From contig CAJTPS010000016.1 in the NCBI GenBank assembly GCA_910578555.1, forward strand, positions 1-64,000: a stretch of 64,000 bases of DNA, read 5' to 3'. This stretch comes from an uncultured Lachnospiraceae bacterium (lineage in GTDB: Bacteria > Bacillota > Clostridia > Lachnospirales > Lachnospiraceae). The translations under genes were made by a program, and so were the position numbers. The notes beneath the pieces were generated by a model that worked only from the letters and a program-made list of their open reading frames with translations, made no database searches and was not told the DNA's origin. Below, piece by piece: positions 24,923 to 32,869 of this stretch; position 1 is the first letter of the stretch, and each line of letters begins with the position of its first letter.

Positions 24923-25123
24923 ATGAACAAAGGTACAGTTAAATGGTTTAACAACCAAAAGGGTTACGGCTTCATCTCTGATGAACAGGGTAACGATGTA
25001 TTCGTTCACTACTCAGGACTTAATATGGATGGCTTCAAGTCTCTCGAAGAGGGCGCTGCTGTTGAGTACGAAGTAGTTAATGGCGAAAAAGGACCTCAGG
25101 CCGTAAACGTAACAAAATTATAA
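24923..25123 (+). CDS. csp: Cold-shock domain RNA chaperone
   Basis: A 66-residue CspA/B-type protein from the ATG at 24923, with GGAGG 8 nt upstream. The cold-shock domain is intact: GTVKWFNNQKGYGFI (RNP1) and NDVFVHYS (RNP2). It binds single-stranded RNA and DNA and melts structure. It is monocistronic, closed by a very strong terminator. Confidence 0.97.
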   Translation: MNKGTVKWFNNQKGYGFISDEQGNDVFVHYSGLNMDGFKSLEEGAAVEYEVVNGEKGPQAVNVTKL

Positions 25124-25229
25124 GAAGCATCGTTCTTATAATACTATAATCACTATTACGATGTGCCTGTTCTTAAATATAAATGACAAATTTTATTTAG
25201 AATCAGCGATATTGTTATAACGGATTAGA

Positions 25230-25258
25230 AAAAACCTGTCAAATGACAGGTTTTTTTT
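25230..25258 (+). terminator. Strong terminator after csp
   Basis: AAAACCTGTCA-AA-TGACAGGTTTT followed by eight or more T. Its A-run would also serve the opposite strand (hisA). Confidence 0.9.
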
Positions 25259-25273
25259 ATTTCTGCAAAAAAA

Positions 25274-26047
25274 TCAACTGCACTCCCGCAATACATCCTC
25301 AAACTTCATACTGCCGCCGAACAGATCCAGCGCGCTCCCCACCGTCACATGTACTCTGTCTCTGCCGATTTCTTTAAGCAGATGCAGGTCGTCCATACTG
25401 TGTACACCGCCGGCATAAGTGACCGGCATCTTTCCCCATTCTCCCAGAAGCCGCACCAGTTCTTCCTCGATTCCTTCCGCTCTTCCCTCTACATCGACTG
25501 CATGAACCAGAAACTCATCACAGTATCCGGACAGTACGTCTAAAGTTTGTCTATTCAGTTCCACATCCGTATATTTCTGCCATCTGTCGGTTACAATAAA
25601 GTATCGGTTCTCTCTTTTTCTTGCGCTTAAATCCAAAACCAGCCGTTCACGGCCAACCTCCCGCACCATCTCATCTAAACGATCATAATGAATCCGGCCG
25701 TCCTGAAAAACATAGGATGTGACAATCACATGGCTGGCTCCGGCATCCAGGAACCCGCCGGCATTCCCGGGCGTAATGCCGCCGCCGATCTGCAGCCCGC
25801 CCGGATATGCCCTGAGTGCGCCAAGCGCCTGTCGTTTCGTTGTTTCATAATAAGGTGAGGAGACCGCGTTCAACATTATAATATGCCCGTTTGTAATCTT
25901 ATATGCACGGTACACGCCGGCATAAAATGCTGCATCCTGACCGGACACATAATTTTCCATTGCCGTATCTCCCTGATCCCGCAGACTGCCGCCTACGATC
26001 TGTTTGACGCTTCCATTATGAATATCTATACAAGGTCGAAATTCCAT
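25274..26047 (-). CDS. hisA: HisA-family isomerase of the eukaryotic (HIS6) type
   Basis: A 257-residue (beta/alpha)8 protein. The N-terminus FRPCIDIHNGSVKQIVGGSL and the LQIGGGI, HVIVTSYVF and VTYAGGVHSMDDL segments match the HIS6-like branch of phosphoribosylformimino-AICAR-phosphate isomerases seen in yeast and plants. The usual bacterial HisA opens with (I)PAIDLKxGxCVRL. No other his gene is near. The Asp pair expected for HisA catalysis appears as CID (near the start) and LDLSA (mid-protein). It probably acts in histidine biosynthesis. The ribosome site (GGAGG) is rather distant. Confidence 0.85.
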   Translation of the reverse strand: MEFRPCIDIHNGSVKQIVGGSLRDQGDTAMENYVSGQDAAFYAGVYRAYKITNGHIIMLNAVSSPYYETTKRQALGALRAYPGGLQIGGGITPGNAGGFLDAGASHVIVTSYVFQDGRIHYDRLDEMVREVGRERLVLDLSARKRENRYFIVTDRWQKYTDVELNRQTLDVLSGYCDEFLVHAVDVEGRAEGIEEELVRLLGEWGKMPVTYAGGVHSMDDLHLLKEIGRDRVHVTVGSALDLFGGSMKFEDVLRECS

Positions 26048-26193
26048 TTTTTACAGTCTAACCTCCATGCCGGCACATTTCATTTGTGCATATTTTATTT
26101 TCTAACAGACATAATAACATAGGAGCAGGTGTTTTTCATAGAAAAATCCCAGCTTTCAGAATTAATGTAACATTCGGATTTAAGGAGGAGAAT

Positions 26194-26730
26194 ATGAAAA
26201 AGTCAAAAGCAATATTACTTGTTTCTCTTATGGCGCTGTCCATGGTTATGCTGACGGCATGCGGCAGAAAGAACGACGCGACAGACAATGGTAACAACAG
26301 TTCGACCGCTGCAGATTCCGGCACAAACAATACTACCGGAACAAATGCAGGAACTGCTAACGGCACAGGTACGTCCCAGAATATCACGGATAACGGTACT
26401 ACCGGCGGCAATACAACAGGCGGTACTACCGGTGATACAACAAACGGCACTGTCGGCGATACGACAAACGACACTGTCGGCGGCACCACAAACGGTACCG
26501 GTAATAACGATAATGTCAATGACGTAACTGCCGGTGACACCGGTAACGACTCCGTACTCGACAATGTAGGAGATGCAGTCGGTGATGCAGGTAATGCGGT
26601 CGGTGACGTGATCGACGATGCCGCTGAAGGCGTGGAGAACATGGTAGACGACGTAACCGGAACAGGCAATACGAACACAAACGCCGGTTCCAACATGTCA
26701 ACTCGTAGAACAACGGGTACAGGAAGGTAA
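26194..26730 (+). CDS. Low-complexity Thr/Gly/Asn/Asp lipoprotein
   Basis: 178 residues from the ATG at 26194, with AAGGAGG 6-7 nt upstream. A lipoprotein signal (MLTACG, Cys about 23) is followed by about 110 residues almost entirely of Thr, Gly, Asn and Asp in short imperfect repeats (TTGGTTGDTTNGTVGDTTND), then an acidic helical segment (VGDAVGDAGNAVGDVIDDAAEGVENMVDD). No enzymatic domain is seen. It may be a surface spacer or wall-associated lipoprotein. A terminator follows at 26781. Confidence 0.8.
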   Translation: MKKSKAILLVSLMALSMVMLTACGRKNDATDNGNNSSTAADSGTNNTTGTNAGTANGTGTSQNITDNGTTGGNTTGGTTGDTTNGTVGDTTNDTVGGTTNGTGNNDNVNDVTAGDTGNDSVLDNVGDAVGDAGNAVGDVIDDAAEGVENMVDDVTGTGNTNTNAGSNMSTRRTTGTGR

Positions 26731-26780
26731 TAGAAGTATATTCCTTCGAAAACACCAAATCGGCCGGGTCCGATTACAAG

Positions 26781-26822
26781 AAATCCGTCCCTTGCAGAAA
26801 CGGGACGGATTTCCTTTATTTT
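26781..26822 (+). terminator. Terminator after the lipoprotein gene
   Basis: AAATCCGTCCC / GGGACGGATTT stem with a 10-nt loop, followed by CCTTTATTTTT. The convergent fbp gene ends inside it. Confidence 0.75.
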
Positions 26823-28774
26823 TCAATAATAATGCCATCTCTGTATGCCTGCAGGAGCTCCTCCAGCTGGTGTATGCTCTCCCGCAGTTCCGCACCGATA
26901 TCGGTATCCGCGATCTTCTGCCGCATACTGCTGGTCTCCAGGATCACGGAATCCGAAAAGATATCTGACTCGTGCAGAATCGCAGACTCCGTAGACTCAA
27001 AAGGCTCGTGGGCAACCAGCCGCATGCCATGGGAATTGACTACCAGCGTATAGCCGGCGATTCCCGTCTTGTCCTGATAAGCCTTGGAGAAACCGCCGTC
27101 AATGATTAAAAGCTTGCCGCCGCATTTGATCGGTGACTCTCCTTTCTTGCGCTCCACCGGTACATGCCCGTTGACAATATGGGAATTTTTTTCATCCAGA
27201 CCAAATTCCCAGAAGATCCTGTCGATCACGATCTCATTATCGAGCAGTCTGTAATAGCTGTTTTTCGTCTCCTTGTGCATCTGCGTATCTTCCAGAAAAT
27301 ACCGTTCGAAGGTCGCCATCTTATCCTTGCCGAACACCGGTGAATTTGGTCCCGCCCAGATATACCAGATGATATCCTGCCCTTTCAGCTTTTCTTTCAG
27401 ATTGTTATCGGCATAATAGCCCTTTCTGGCATAATGCTCAAGTACATCGTAAAGCGCTTTGCCGCTGTATTCTTCACCGTACACATTAACCTTGCTGAAA
27501 TCGCCCTTTTCATCCATCGGCACGCAGCCGTGGTAGAGCAGATTAGAGTTATGCACCTTGTACAGCCCGCCCTTGGAAAAGAGAAATCTGACATGCTTCT
27601 GCAGCTTCTCACACTTTACAAATCCCTGTCTGAGACGCTCCATAACCTGTTCCTCCGCCGGCGTCAGTTCATAAGGTCTCTCTGTGTTGATCGTCGGAAA
27701 ATCGACATCCTTCATAGCGTAAGACATGCCGTCCAGAACAAGTGCCTTATTTTCATAATCGATCTTGTCAAGCAGCAGTCTGTCCTGCATGCCGAACTCA
27801 GGTCTGCGCATAATCAGCTGCCCTTCCAGCTTAAACTGGATAATCGCGATCGCCTTATGCATTTTCATATCAAGACTTAAGTCTTTCGTATCGTAGTCGG
27901 TGTTGTATTTGATGGTAAAAGCGCTGCAGTCCGTCTCCCTGTATGCATCGAGCGCAAAGGTTGCAAGTGGAATCAGATTGATACCGTAGCCTTCCTCCAG
28001 CGTATCCAGATTACCATACCTTGCCGCCATCCGGATCACGTTGGCGATACACGCCAGATGCCCGCTGGCTGCTCCCATCCATACAATATCATGATTGCCC
28101 CACTGTACGTCCACCGAGTGATAGGCGCACAGCGTATCCAGTATAACATGCGGTCCCGGTCCTCTGTCATAGATATCTCCCACGATATGAAGGTGATCGA
28201 TGACCAGCCGCTGAATCAGGTAGCTTAAGGCGATAATGAACTCCTGTGCCCTGCCGATGCGTATGATCGTGTGGATGATCTCATTATAGTATGCTTCCTT
28301 ATCCTGTATCTCCGCTTTCTCCGTGATCAGTTCTTCTATAATATAGGAGAAATCAGACGGCAGAGCTTTGCGCACCTTGGATCTGGTATACTTGGAAGAA
28401 ACCCGCTTCGTGATCTGCACCAGCCTGTGCAGCGTGATCTTATACCAGTCCTCGACCGTGCTTTCATCTTCCTCCCGCAGCACCAGATCCAGCTTTTCCC
28501 GCGGATAATAGATCAGTGTCGCCAGACTCTTCTTATCCTTGATGCTCAGTGTATTGCCGAACTCTTCGTCGATGGTACGTCTGACAGAACCGGAACCGTT
28601 CTTCAGAATATGATTAAACTGCTCATACTCCCCGTGAATGTCCGTCATAAAGTGCTCCGTCCCTTTGGGAAGATTTAAGATCGCCTGCAGGTTGATGATC
28701 TCCGTCGATGCCGCGGCAATCGTCGGGTACTGCTTGGATAAGCTTTTCAGATATCGCAGCTCTAAGTCGTCCAT
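26816..28774 (-). CDS. fbp: Class III fructose-1,6-bisphosphatase
   Basis: A 652-residue enzyme of the Firmicutes class III type (calcineurin-like metallophosphatase): F1,6BP to F6P plus Pi in gluconeogenesis. Metal-binding motifs are TDIHGEYEQF (about 44-53), GDIYDRGPGPH (about 200) and GNHDIVWMGAASGH (about 225). NGHVPVE is a later His motif. The length matches the family. GGAGG precedes the ATG. It is monocistronic, converging on the lipoprotein gene. Confidence 0.96.
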   Translation of the reverse strand: MDDLELRYLKSLSKQYPTIAAASTEIINLQAILNLPKGTEHFMTDIHGEYEQFNHILKNGSGSVRRTIDEEFGNTLSIKDKKSLATLIYYPREKLDLVLREEDESTVEDWYKITLHRLVQITKRVSSKYTRSKVRKALPSDFSYIIEELITEKAEIQDKEAYYNEIIHTIIRIGRAQEFIIALSYLIQRLVIDHLHIVGDIYDRGPGPHVILDTLCAYHSVDVQWGNHDIVWMGAASGHLACIANVIRMAARYGNLDTLEEGYGINLIPLATFALDAYRETDCSAFTIKYNTDYDTKDLSLDMKMHKAIAIIQFKLEGQLIMRRPEFGMQDRLLLDKIDYENKALVLDGMSYAMKDVDFPTINTERPYELTPAEEQVMERLRQGFVKCEKLQKHVRFLFSKGGLYKVHNSNLLYHGCVPMDEKGDFSKVNVYGEEYSGKALYDVLEHYARKGYYADNNLKEKLKGQDIIWYIWAGPNSPVFGKDKMATFERYFLEDTQMHKETKNSYYRLLDNEIVIDRIFWEFGLDEKNSHIVNGHVPVERKKGESPIKCGGKLLIIDGGFSKAYQDKTGIAGYTLVVNSHGMRLVAHEPFESTESAILHESDIFSDSVILETSSMRQKIADTDIGAELRESIHQLEELLQAYRDGIIIEK

Positions 28775-28863
28775 GTATGCCTCCGCTTTATTCCTTTATC
28801 CAAAACTCTGCCCTTATGGCATAGTTATAGCTCTTTGTTATGATTATCCGCCTTTTTCCCTTA

Positions 28864-29622
28864 TTATTCGCTGATCACATCGCTCATATCATACATTCCT
28901 GCCGGTTTCCCTGCAAGAAATTTCGCAGCCTGAATGGCTCCCTTGCCGAAAACCGCCTTGGAATAAGCTCTGTGCGAGAAGGTCACGACTTCGTCCGCTC
29001 CCGCAAAGATCACATCGTGATCGCCCACGATGGTGCCGCCCCTGACTGCACTGATCCCGATCTCCTTCTGTGTCCGCTTCTCCCGCACCTGACTCCTGTC
29101 ATAAACATACTGATACGCCTGATTGAACTCCTCATTGATGGAATCCGCAAGGGCAAGCGCGGTCCCGCTGGGCGCGTCTACTTTCTGGTTATGATGTTTC
29201 TCCACGATCTCAATATCGAACCCTGCCGGAGCCAGAATCCCCGCCGCTTCCTTCAACAGCTTGAGCAGCATATTGATTCCCAGCGACATATTCGCCGACT
29301 TTAAGACCGCTACCTTTCCTGCCGCATCCTTCACTTTCGCAAGCTGCGCTTCCGATAGTCCCGTCGTGCAGAGCACACAGGGTATCTGCTTATCCACGCA
29401 GTAATCGAGCAGTCCATCCACTGCCGCTGCCGTGCTGAAATCAATGACGGCATCCGCCGTCACATCACACTCTGCAATCGAAGCGAATACCGGATACGGA
29501 TTCGTGCCGTTATCGTAAGCATCCACACCTGCCGCGATCTCTATCTCTTCATCCGCCGCAATCAGGTTCGATATGGTCCGTCCCATCTTACCGTTGCAGC
29601 CGTGCATAATTACTCTGGTCAT
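28864..29622 (-). CDS. dapB: 4-hydroxy-tetrahydrodipicolinate reductase
   Basis: 252 residues from the ATG at 29622 (MTRVIMHGCNGKMGRTI, the NAD(P)H-binding loop); the open frame begins earlier without a binding site. The catalytic and substrate motif EKHHNQKVDAPSGTALALA is intact, and TTGLSE is present. It reduces the DapA product in the lysine/diaminopimelate pathway. It follows dapA by 76 nt and shares the lysine-riboswitch transcript. Confidence 0.96.
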   Translation of the reverse strand: MTRVIMHGCNGKMGRTISNLIAADEEIEIAAGVDAYDNGTNPYPVFASIAECDVTADAVIDFSTAAAVDGLLDYCVDKQIPCVLCTTGLSEAQLAKVKDAAGKVAVLKSANMSLGINMLLKLLKEAAGILAPAGFDIEIVEKHHNQKVDAPSGTALALADSINEEFNQAYQYVYDRSQVREKRTQKEIGISAVRGGTIVGDHDVIFAGADEVVTFSHRAYSKAVFGKGAIQAAKFLAGKPAGMYDMSDVISE

Positions 29623-29698
29623 GTCTTGTATGTCCTTTCTCAACATTCGAATATGTTCGTAAGCAAATAAGTCCCGCAACCGGACAAAGTTCTATGCA

Positions 29699-30583
29699 TT
29701 ACAGTATCCCGTAGTTTATCATTGCCTTCTTCAGTTTCTCCACGTTCTCAGGCTCCATCTCAGATAAAGGCATATGCGCCGGTCCGGCATTCTTACCCAT
29801 CAGATTAAGCGCCGTCTTAACCGGAATCGGATTCACCTCGCTAAAAATCGCATCATACAATTCGATCGCGCGAAGCTGTTCTTTCATACTGCCCTCGATA
29901 TCGCCGTCAAAGAACTTCTGACAGATATCATGCATCTGTCCCGGCGCCACATTAGACAGCACGGAGATCACGCCCTTACCGCCCAGTGACAGAAGCGGCA
30001 CTACCTGATCGTCGTTTCCGGAATACAGGTCGAGCCTGCCGCCTGCCAGCGACATCAGTTTCACCACCTGGGAAATATTACCGCTTGCTTCCTTAATTGC
30101 CACAATATTACTGACTTCCGTACACAGCTTCACGACTGTCTGCGGAAGAATATTGCACCCCGTTCTGCCCGGTACGTTGTACAGAATAATCGGCAGCTTC
30201 ACGGAATCCGCAATTGTCTTGAAATGCTCATATAACCCCTTCTGTGTCGCTTTATTATAGTAAGGCGTCACGACAAGCAGTCCGTCCACGCCGTATTTCT
30301 CCGCTTCCGTAGACAGGTATACCGCCGTTTTGGTGCAGTTCGAGCCTGTACCTGCAATAACCGGCACCCTGCCGTTTACCTTCTCCGCACAGAACCGGAT
30401 CAGATCCAAATGCTCCTCATGCGTCAGCGTGGAGGCCTCGCCGGTCGTGCCGCACACGATGATCGCATCCGTGCCGCCCGCAATCTGCTCATTGACCAGT
30501 TCCTCGAATTTCTCATAATTAATACTTCCGTCCTCATGAAACGGCGTGACGATCGCCACACCTGCTCCTTTAAAAATTGCCAT
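29699..30583 (-). CDS. dapA: 4-hydroxy-tetrahydrodipicolinate synthase
   Basis: A 294-residue TIM-barrel aldolase condensing pyruvate with aspartate semialdehyde. Motifs are CGTTGEASTL, the catalytic YNVPGRTG and the Schiff-base Lys in IVAIKEASG. It lies first in the dapA-dapB operon, 194 nt downstream of the terminator of a lysine riboswitch, so its expression should fall when lysine is plentiful. The gap to the riboswitch contains a duplicated segment with no gene. Confidence 0.97.
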   Translation of the reverse strand: MAIFKGAGVAIVTPFHEDGSINYEKFEELVNEQIAGGTDAIIVCGTTGEASTLTHEEHLDLIRFCAEKVNGRVPVIAGTGSNCTKTAVYLSTEAEKYGVDGLLVVTPYYNKATQKGLYEHFKTIADSVKLPIILYNVPGRTGCNILPQTVVKLCTEVSNIVAIKEASGNISQVVKLMSLAGGRLDLYSGNDDQVVPLLSLGGKGVISVLSNVAPGQMHDICQKFFDGDIEGSMKEQLRAIELYDAIFSEVNPIPVKTALNLMGKNAGPAHMPLSEMEPENVEKLKKAMINYGIL

Positions 30584-30612
30584 ATATTACCCCGCCTTTC
30601 CTGCAGCACTCA

Positions 30613-30777
30613 TCAAGCATGGCTTCTGCTCCGTACGGCTTCTGCCTCTGACTGTATAAGCAGACTCGAAAAGCTTCGCTTTTCTCGTTCGCGTTGCTCG
30701 TCATAACCCTTCCGTCTCATACGCTCATGCAAGCATGGCGTATGTTCCGGCAGGCTTCTGCCTCTGCTTATACGCGC
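30613..30777. repeat. Duplicated ~50-bp segment between the lysine riboswitch and dapA
   Basis: Two imperfect direct copies, about 30613-30664 and 30731-30780, share CAAGCATGGC, the centre GGCTTCTGCCTCTG and a TATA.GCG-like end. The stretch between contains further palindromic AAAAGCTTCGCTTTT. It is transcribed as part of the dapA leader but encodes no convincing ORF. Confidence 0.5.
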
Positions 30778-30807
30778 AAAAGAAGCTGACCGCACAGGGT
30801 CAGCTTT
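30777..30807 (-). terminator. Terminator of the lysine riboswitch
   Basis: On the minus strand AAGCTGACC-CTGTGC-GGTCAGCTT is followed by CTTTT. It lies 16 nt downstream of the aptamer closing stem, as expected for transcriptional attenuation. Confidence 0.85.
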
Positions 30808-30822
30808 CACTCCAACATACCT

Positions 30823-30985
30823 GATAGCACCCCATCGATTCGATGACAGTCATACAGTTCTTAACTGTATGCCCAAGGTAAGAACCCGCAGACGACTCTT
30901 CCTTTCGGCGTTTTTCCCTTTCAAAGCCCTTCACCTGTGCCTGCCACATCTAAACCTCTACTGATAAAAAACGCAACCTCTATCC
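30823..30985 (-). promoter_or_regulatory. Lysine riboswitch (L-box) for dapA-dapB
   Basis: Read on the minus strand, the closing helix pairs GGATAGAGG with GGGGTGCTATC. Between them lie L-box elements: AGTAGAGG, GTGAAGGG, GAAAGGGAAAAACGCCGAAAG, then a TTCTTACCTTGGGC turn, an ACAGTTAAGAACTGT hairpin and CTGTCATCGAATCGATG. A terminator follows, and the first gene is dapA. Gene context and motif order agree. Confidence 0.9.
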
Positions 30986-31007
30986 ATTCCTATTTATTGT
31001 TGAACTC

Positions 31008-31036
31008 ATCATAGCACCATGCCGCAGGTATGTCAA
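31008..31036 (-). promoter_or_regulatory. Promoter of the lysine-riboswitch transcript
   Basis: On the minus strand TTGACA (31036-31031), a 17-nt spacer and TATGAT (31013-31008), about 20 nt upstream of the aptamer. Confidence 0.8.
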
Positions 31037-31073
31037 CCGTTTCCATGCCTGTCGCGCATAAGCTCTAACTTCC

Positions 31074-31574
31074 TCAATCCCATTTTTTAAAACGCATACT
31101 CTCTACCCTGGTCACCTCGTCCGCCAGCATACAAACCTCATCGTTGAGTGTAATACCGGTCATAATGATATCCATCTCATCCGGCTTCAACGCCAGAAGC
31201 GCCTTTAATTCCTCCACCGTGATAATCCCGTTATCAATCAACCCCAGCACTTCATCCAGAATCAGCAGTGAACACTCGCATGTATTCATCACCTTCCTGG
31301 CGAAATTAAGACCGTTACGGATATTCTGGCACTCTTCCGCTTTACGCTCCTCGGTCAGATCCATAAAATCCCCGCTGGATTTCTCAAAGCGAAAAATCTT
31401 GATCTCCGGCTCCAGACGCTTCACAAACTCCGAATCCGCCAGCCCTCTTCCCTTTAAAAACTGGATAATGACCACATATTCGCCGCTGCACGCAGTCTGT
31501 ACCGCTCTGCCGAGCGCTGCCGGAGACTTACCGTGCCCGTCTCCGCTATAGATCTGAATCATGCCGTTTTTCAT
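31074..31574 (-). CDS. Corrinoid ATP:cob(I)alamin adenosyltransferase (CobA/BtuR type)
   Basis: 166 residues from the ATG at 31574, with GAGGGAG 5 nt upstream; a longer frame lacks a site. The P-loop is GDGHGKSPAALGRA, as in BtuR/CobO/CobA enzymes. Further family segments are VVIIQFLKG, LLILDEVLGLIDNGII and IIMTGITLNDEVCMLADEVTRVE. It adenosylates cobalamin or cobinamide for B12 salvage. No cob operon is adjacent. A promoter lies at 31686-31714 and a 14-bp perfect palindrome (ATGCACCGGTGCAT) lies in the leader at 31633. Confidence 0.9.
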   Translation of the reverse strand: MKNGMIQIYSGDGHGKSPAALGRAVQTACSGEYVVIIQFLKGRGLADSEFVKRLEPEIKIFRFEKSSGDFMDLTEERKAEECQNIRNGLNFARKVMNTCECSLLILDEVLGLIDNGIITVEELKALLALKPDEMDIIMTGITLNDEVCMLADEVTRVESMRFKKWD

Positions 31575-31632
31575 ATTGGCTCCCTCACTATTTTCCGCGC
31601 ATTTCCTGTACAGCGCTGCCAATTCCCGCAAT

Positions 31633-31646
31633 ATGCACCGGTGCAT
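31633..31646. promoter_or_regulatory. Perfect 14-bp palindrome in the adenosyltransferase leader
   Basis: ATGCACCGGTGCAT is fully self-complementary and lies about 40 nt downstream of the -10 box and 58 nt upstream of the start codon. It could be an operator for a dimeric repressor; nothing else supports that. Confidence 0.35.
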
Positions 31647-31685
31647 ACTGCATTCGAACCGTAATCTGCTATACCATGTTTGCCT

Positions 31686-31714
31686 ATCATAGCACAATCG
31701 GGATTTTCATGCAA
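31686..31714 (-). promoter_or_regulatory. Promoter of the adenosyltransferase gene
   Basis: On the minus strand TTGCAT (31714-31709), a 17-nt spacer and TATGAT (31691-31686). Confidence 0.65.
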
Positions 31715-31733
31715 CTGTTTGTTCTATCTTTGA

Positions 31734-31878
31734 TAACAGTTCAGCCTTCGGCTGCCCTGTCACAGAATCTGCCCATTCCAAATCGCCTTCGGCGAGGGGC
31801 AGATTCTCTCCTGACTAAATCTACACGTTTTCACGGACTTTGCAGCAAGTGCAAAGGTCCTGAGCCGAACTATTTTGT
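31734..31878. repeat. MITE-like repeat, diverged copy
   Basis: It begins TAACAGTTCAGCCTTCGGCT and CCTGTCAC and ends near GTGCAAAGG...GCCGAACTATTTTG, matching both ends of the 18990 copy. The middle ~80 bp differs and carries its own GGCAGATTC-type palindrome around AATCGCCTTCGGCGA. It lies between the SSB-like and adenosyltransferase genes. Confidence 0.65.
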
Positions 31879-31904
31879 ACGCATTCTTAACAGCTCCCGG
31901 CTCT

Positions 31905-32537
31905 CTATTCTTCCTCCACCATTTCCAGCTTGCTCACGGACACCTCATATGCCACCCTTCTCTCAAGCTGATCTTCGGATAATTTCTTCATATATTCTCT
32001 GCTCTGGATTCTGCCCCAGATCGCACAACGGCTTCCGACCTCGAAGCTGCTCGCAAATCTGGCGTTTCTTCCCCAGCATATACAGGGTATGTAATCGGAT
32101 TTGCCGTAAGGTCTGTTTACCGCAAGCAGCAGATCGGCGATCTCCCGGCCCAGCGGCGTCTTCCTGTAGATCGGCGCCTTACAGATATATCCGTCCAGAA
32201 AAATCTGGTTTGTTTTGGCATTCTCCCCGATATCTTCTACAAACTCAATCTCTCTCGCAAACACAGACAAAACAAGTCTGTTCTTTCTCTCTTCATGTCT
32301 GTTGTAGGAGCGGAACTGCCCTGTGATACATATTTTCATCCCCTTGTAGTCTTCGTTCACATCAAGGAGCCTCTCCGATACCATCACCGGAATGATATCC
32401 GTGGAATCACTCAGTCGGTCCACACTGATATCTACCATATAAAATCCCTCTCCAAAAATCTCGTGGCTGAAGGTAAAATCACTTACGATCTCCCCCATAA
32501 TTGCCACCTGGTTGTTTTCAATTACCTTATCTGTCAT
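31905..32537 (-). CDS. Two-domain SSB-like OB-fold protein
   Basis: A 210-residue protein resembling single-stranded DNA-binding proteins. The first OB-like half spans residues about 8-100 (NQVAIMGEIVSDFTFSHEI..., VMVSERLLD, ICITGQFRSYN). The second half (NQIFLDGYICKAPIYRKTPLGREIADLLLAVNRPYGKSDYIPCICWGRNARFA) has the SSB signature strands. It lacks the acidic C-terminal tip DDDIPF of housekeeping SSB, so it is probably a paralogue with a special role. AAGGGAG precedes the ATG. Confidence 0.82.
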   Translation of the reverse strand: MTDKVIENNQVAIMGEIVSDFTFSHEIFGEGFYMVDISVDRLSDSTDIIPVMVSERLLDVNEDYKGMKICITGQFRSYNRHEERKNRLVLSVFAREIEFVEDIGENAKTNQIFLDGYICKAPIYRKTPLGREIADLLLAVNRPYGKSDYIPCICWGRNARFASSFEVGSRCAIWGRIQSREYMKKLSEDQLERRVAYEVSVSKLEMVEEE

Positions 32538-32684
32538 GTTTTTCTCCCTTCCTACACTGTGGAATTGCTCATAGAAATTCCTTTTTGTATTGTAATATCA
32601 ATATATAGGAAAATCCGTCAGAATAGAACTGTTAAGGGTCGCGGAATTATGCACAACGCGTCGAAAATGCAGATGCCTTAAGGC

Positions 32685-32713
32685 TTGCCAAATGCATATG
32701 TAAGTGATATAAT
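32685..32713 (+). promoter_or_regulatory. Promoter of typA
   Basis: TTGCCA (32685-32690), a 17-nt spacer and TATAAT (32708-32713). The start codon is 157 nt further on, leaving a long structured leader. Confidence 0.8.
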
Positions 32714-32748
32714 AAACAGGTTTTGAAAAAATAAGCTGCGAATGGATG

Positions 32749-32838
32749 ATCAGTGTGAAAAAAGCACACTGATGTACTGATTGTTTCAATGTCTGAACAA
32801 GTTCAGACGCAAATTTGTGCCGGAGTGTCACAAATTTG
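32749..32838 (+). promoter_or_regulatory. Three-hairpin structured leader of typA
   Basis: Three consecutive perfect stems lie in the untranslated leader. ATCAGTGTG/CACACTGAT (32749-32773, A-rich loop) comes first. GTCTGAA/TTCAGAC follows (32791-32808, CAAG loop), and then CAAATTTGTG/CACAAATTTG (32810-32838). The word CAGACGCAAA occurs at 32804-32813 and again next to the ribosome site at 32848-32857. No named riboswitch matches. None of the stems has a following T-run, so control of translation or stability is more likely than termination. Confidence 0.6.
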
Positions 32839-32869
32839 TTTGATGGCAGACGCAAAATGGAGATTAAAT

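Noticed and set aside
26136..26696. A 186-residue minus-strand ORF of Pro, Val, Ser and Thr
   Set aside because: It is the antisense of the low-complexity lipoprotein gene, which has a lipobox and a good ribosome site.
30613..30810. A 65-residue minus-strand ORF between the lysine riboswitch and dapA
   Set aside because: It covers the riboswitch terminator and duplicated spacer, has Arg/Ser-rich low-quality composition and lacks a binding site.
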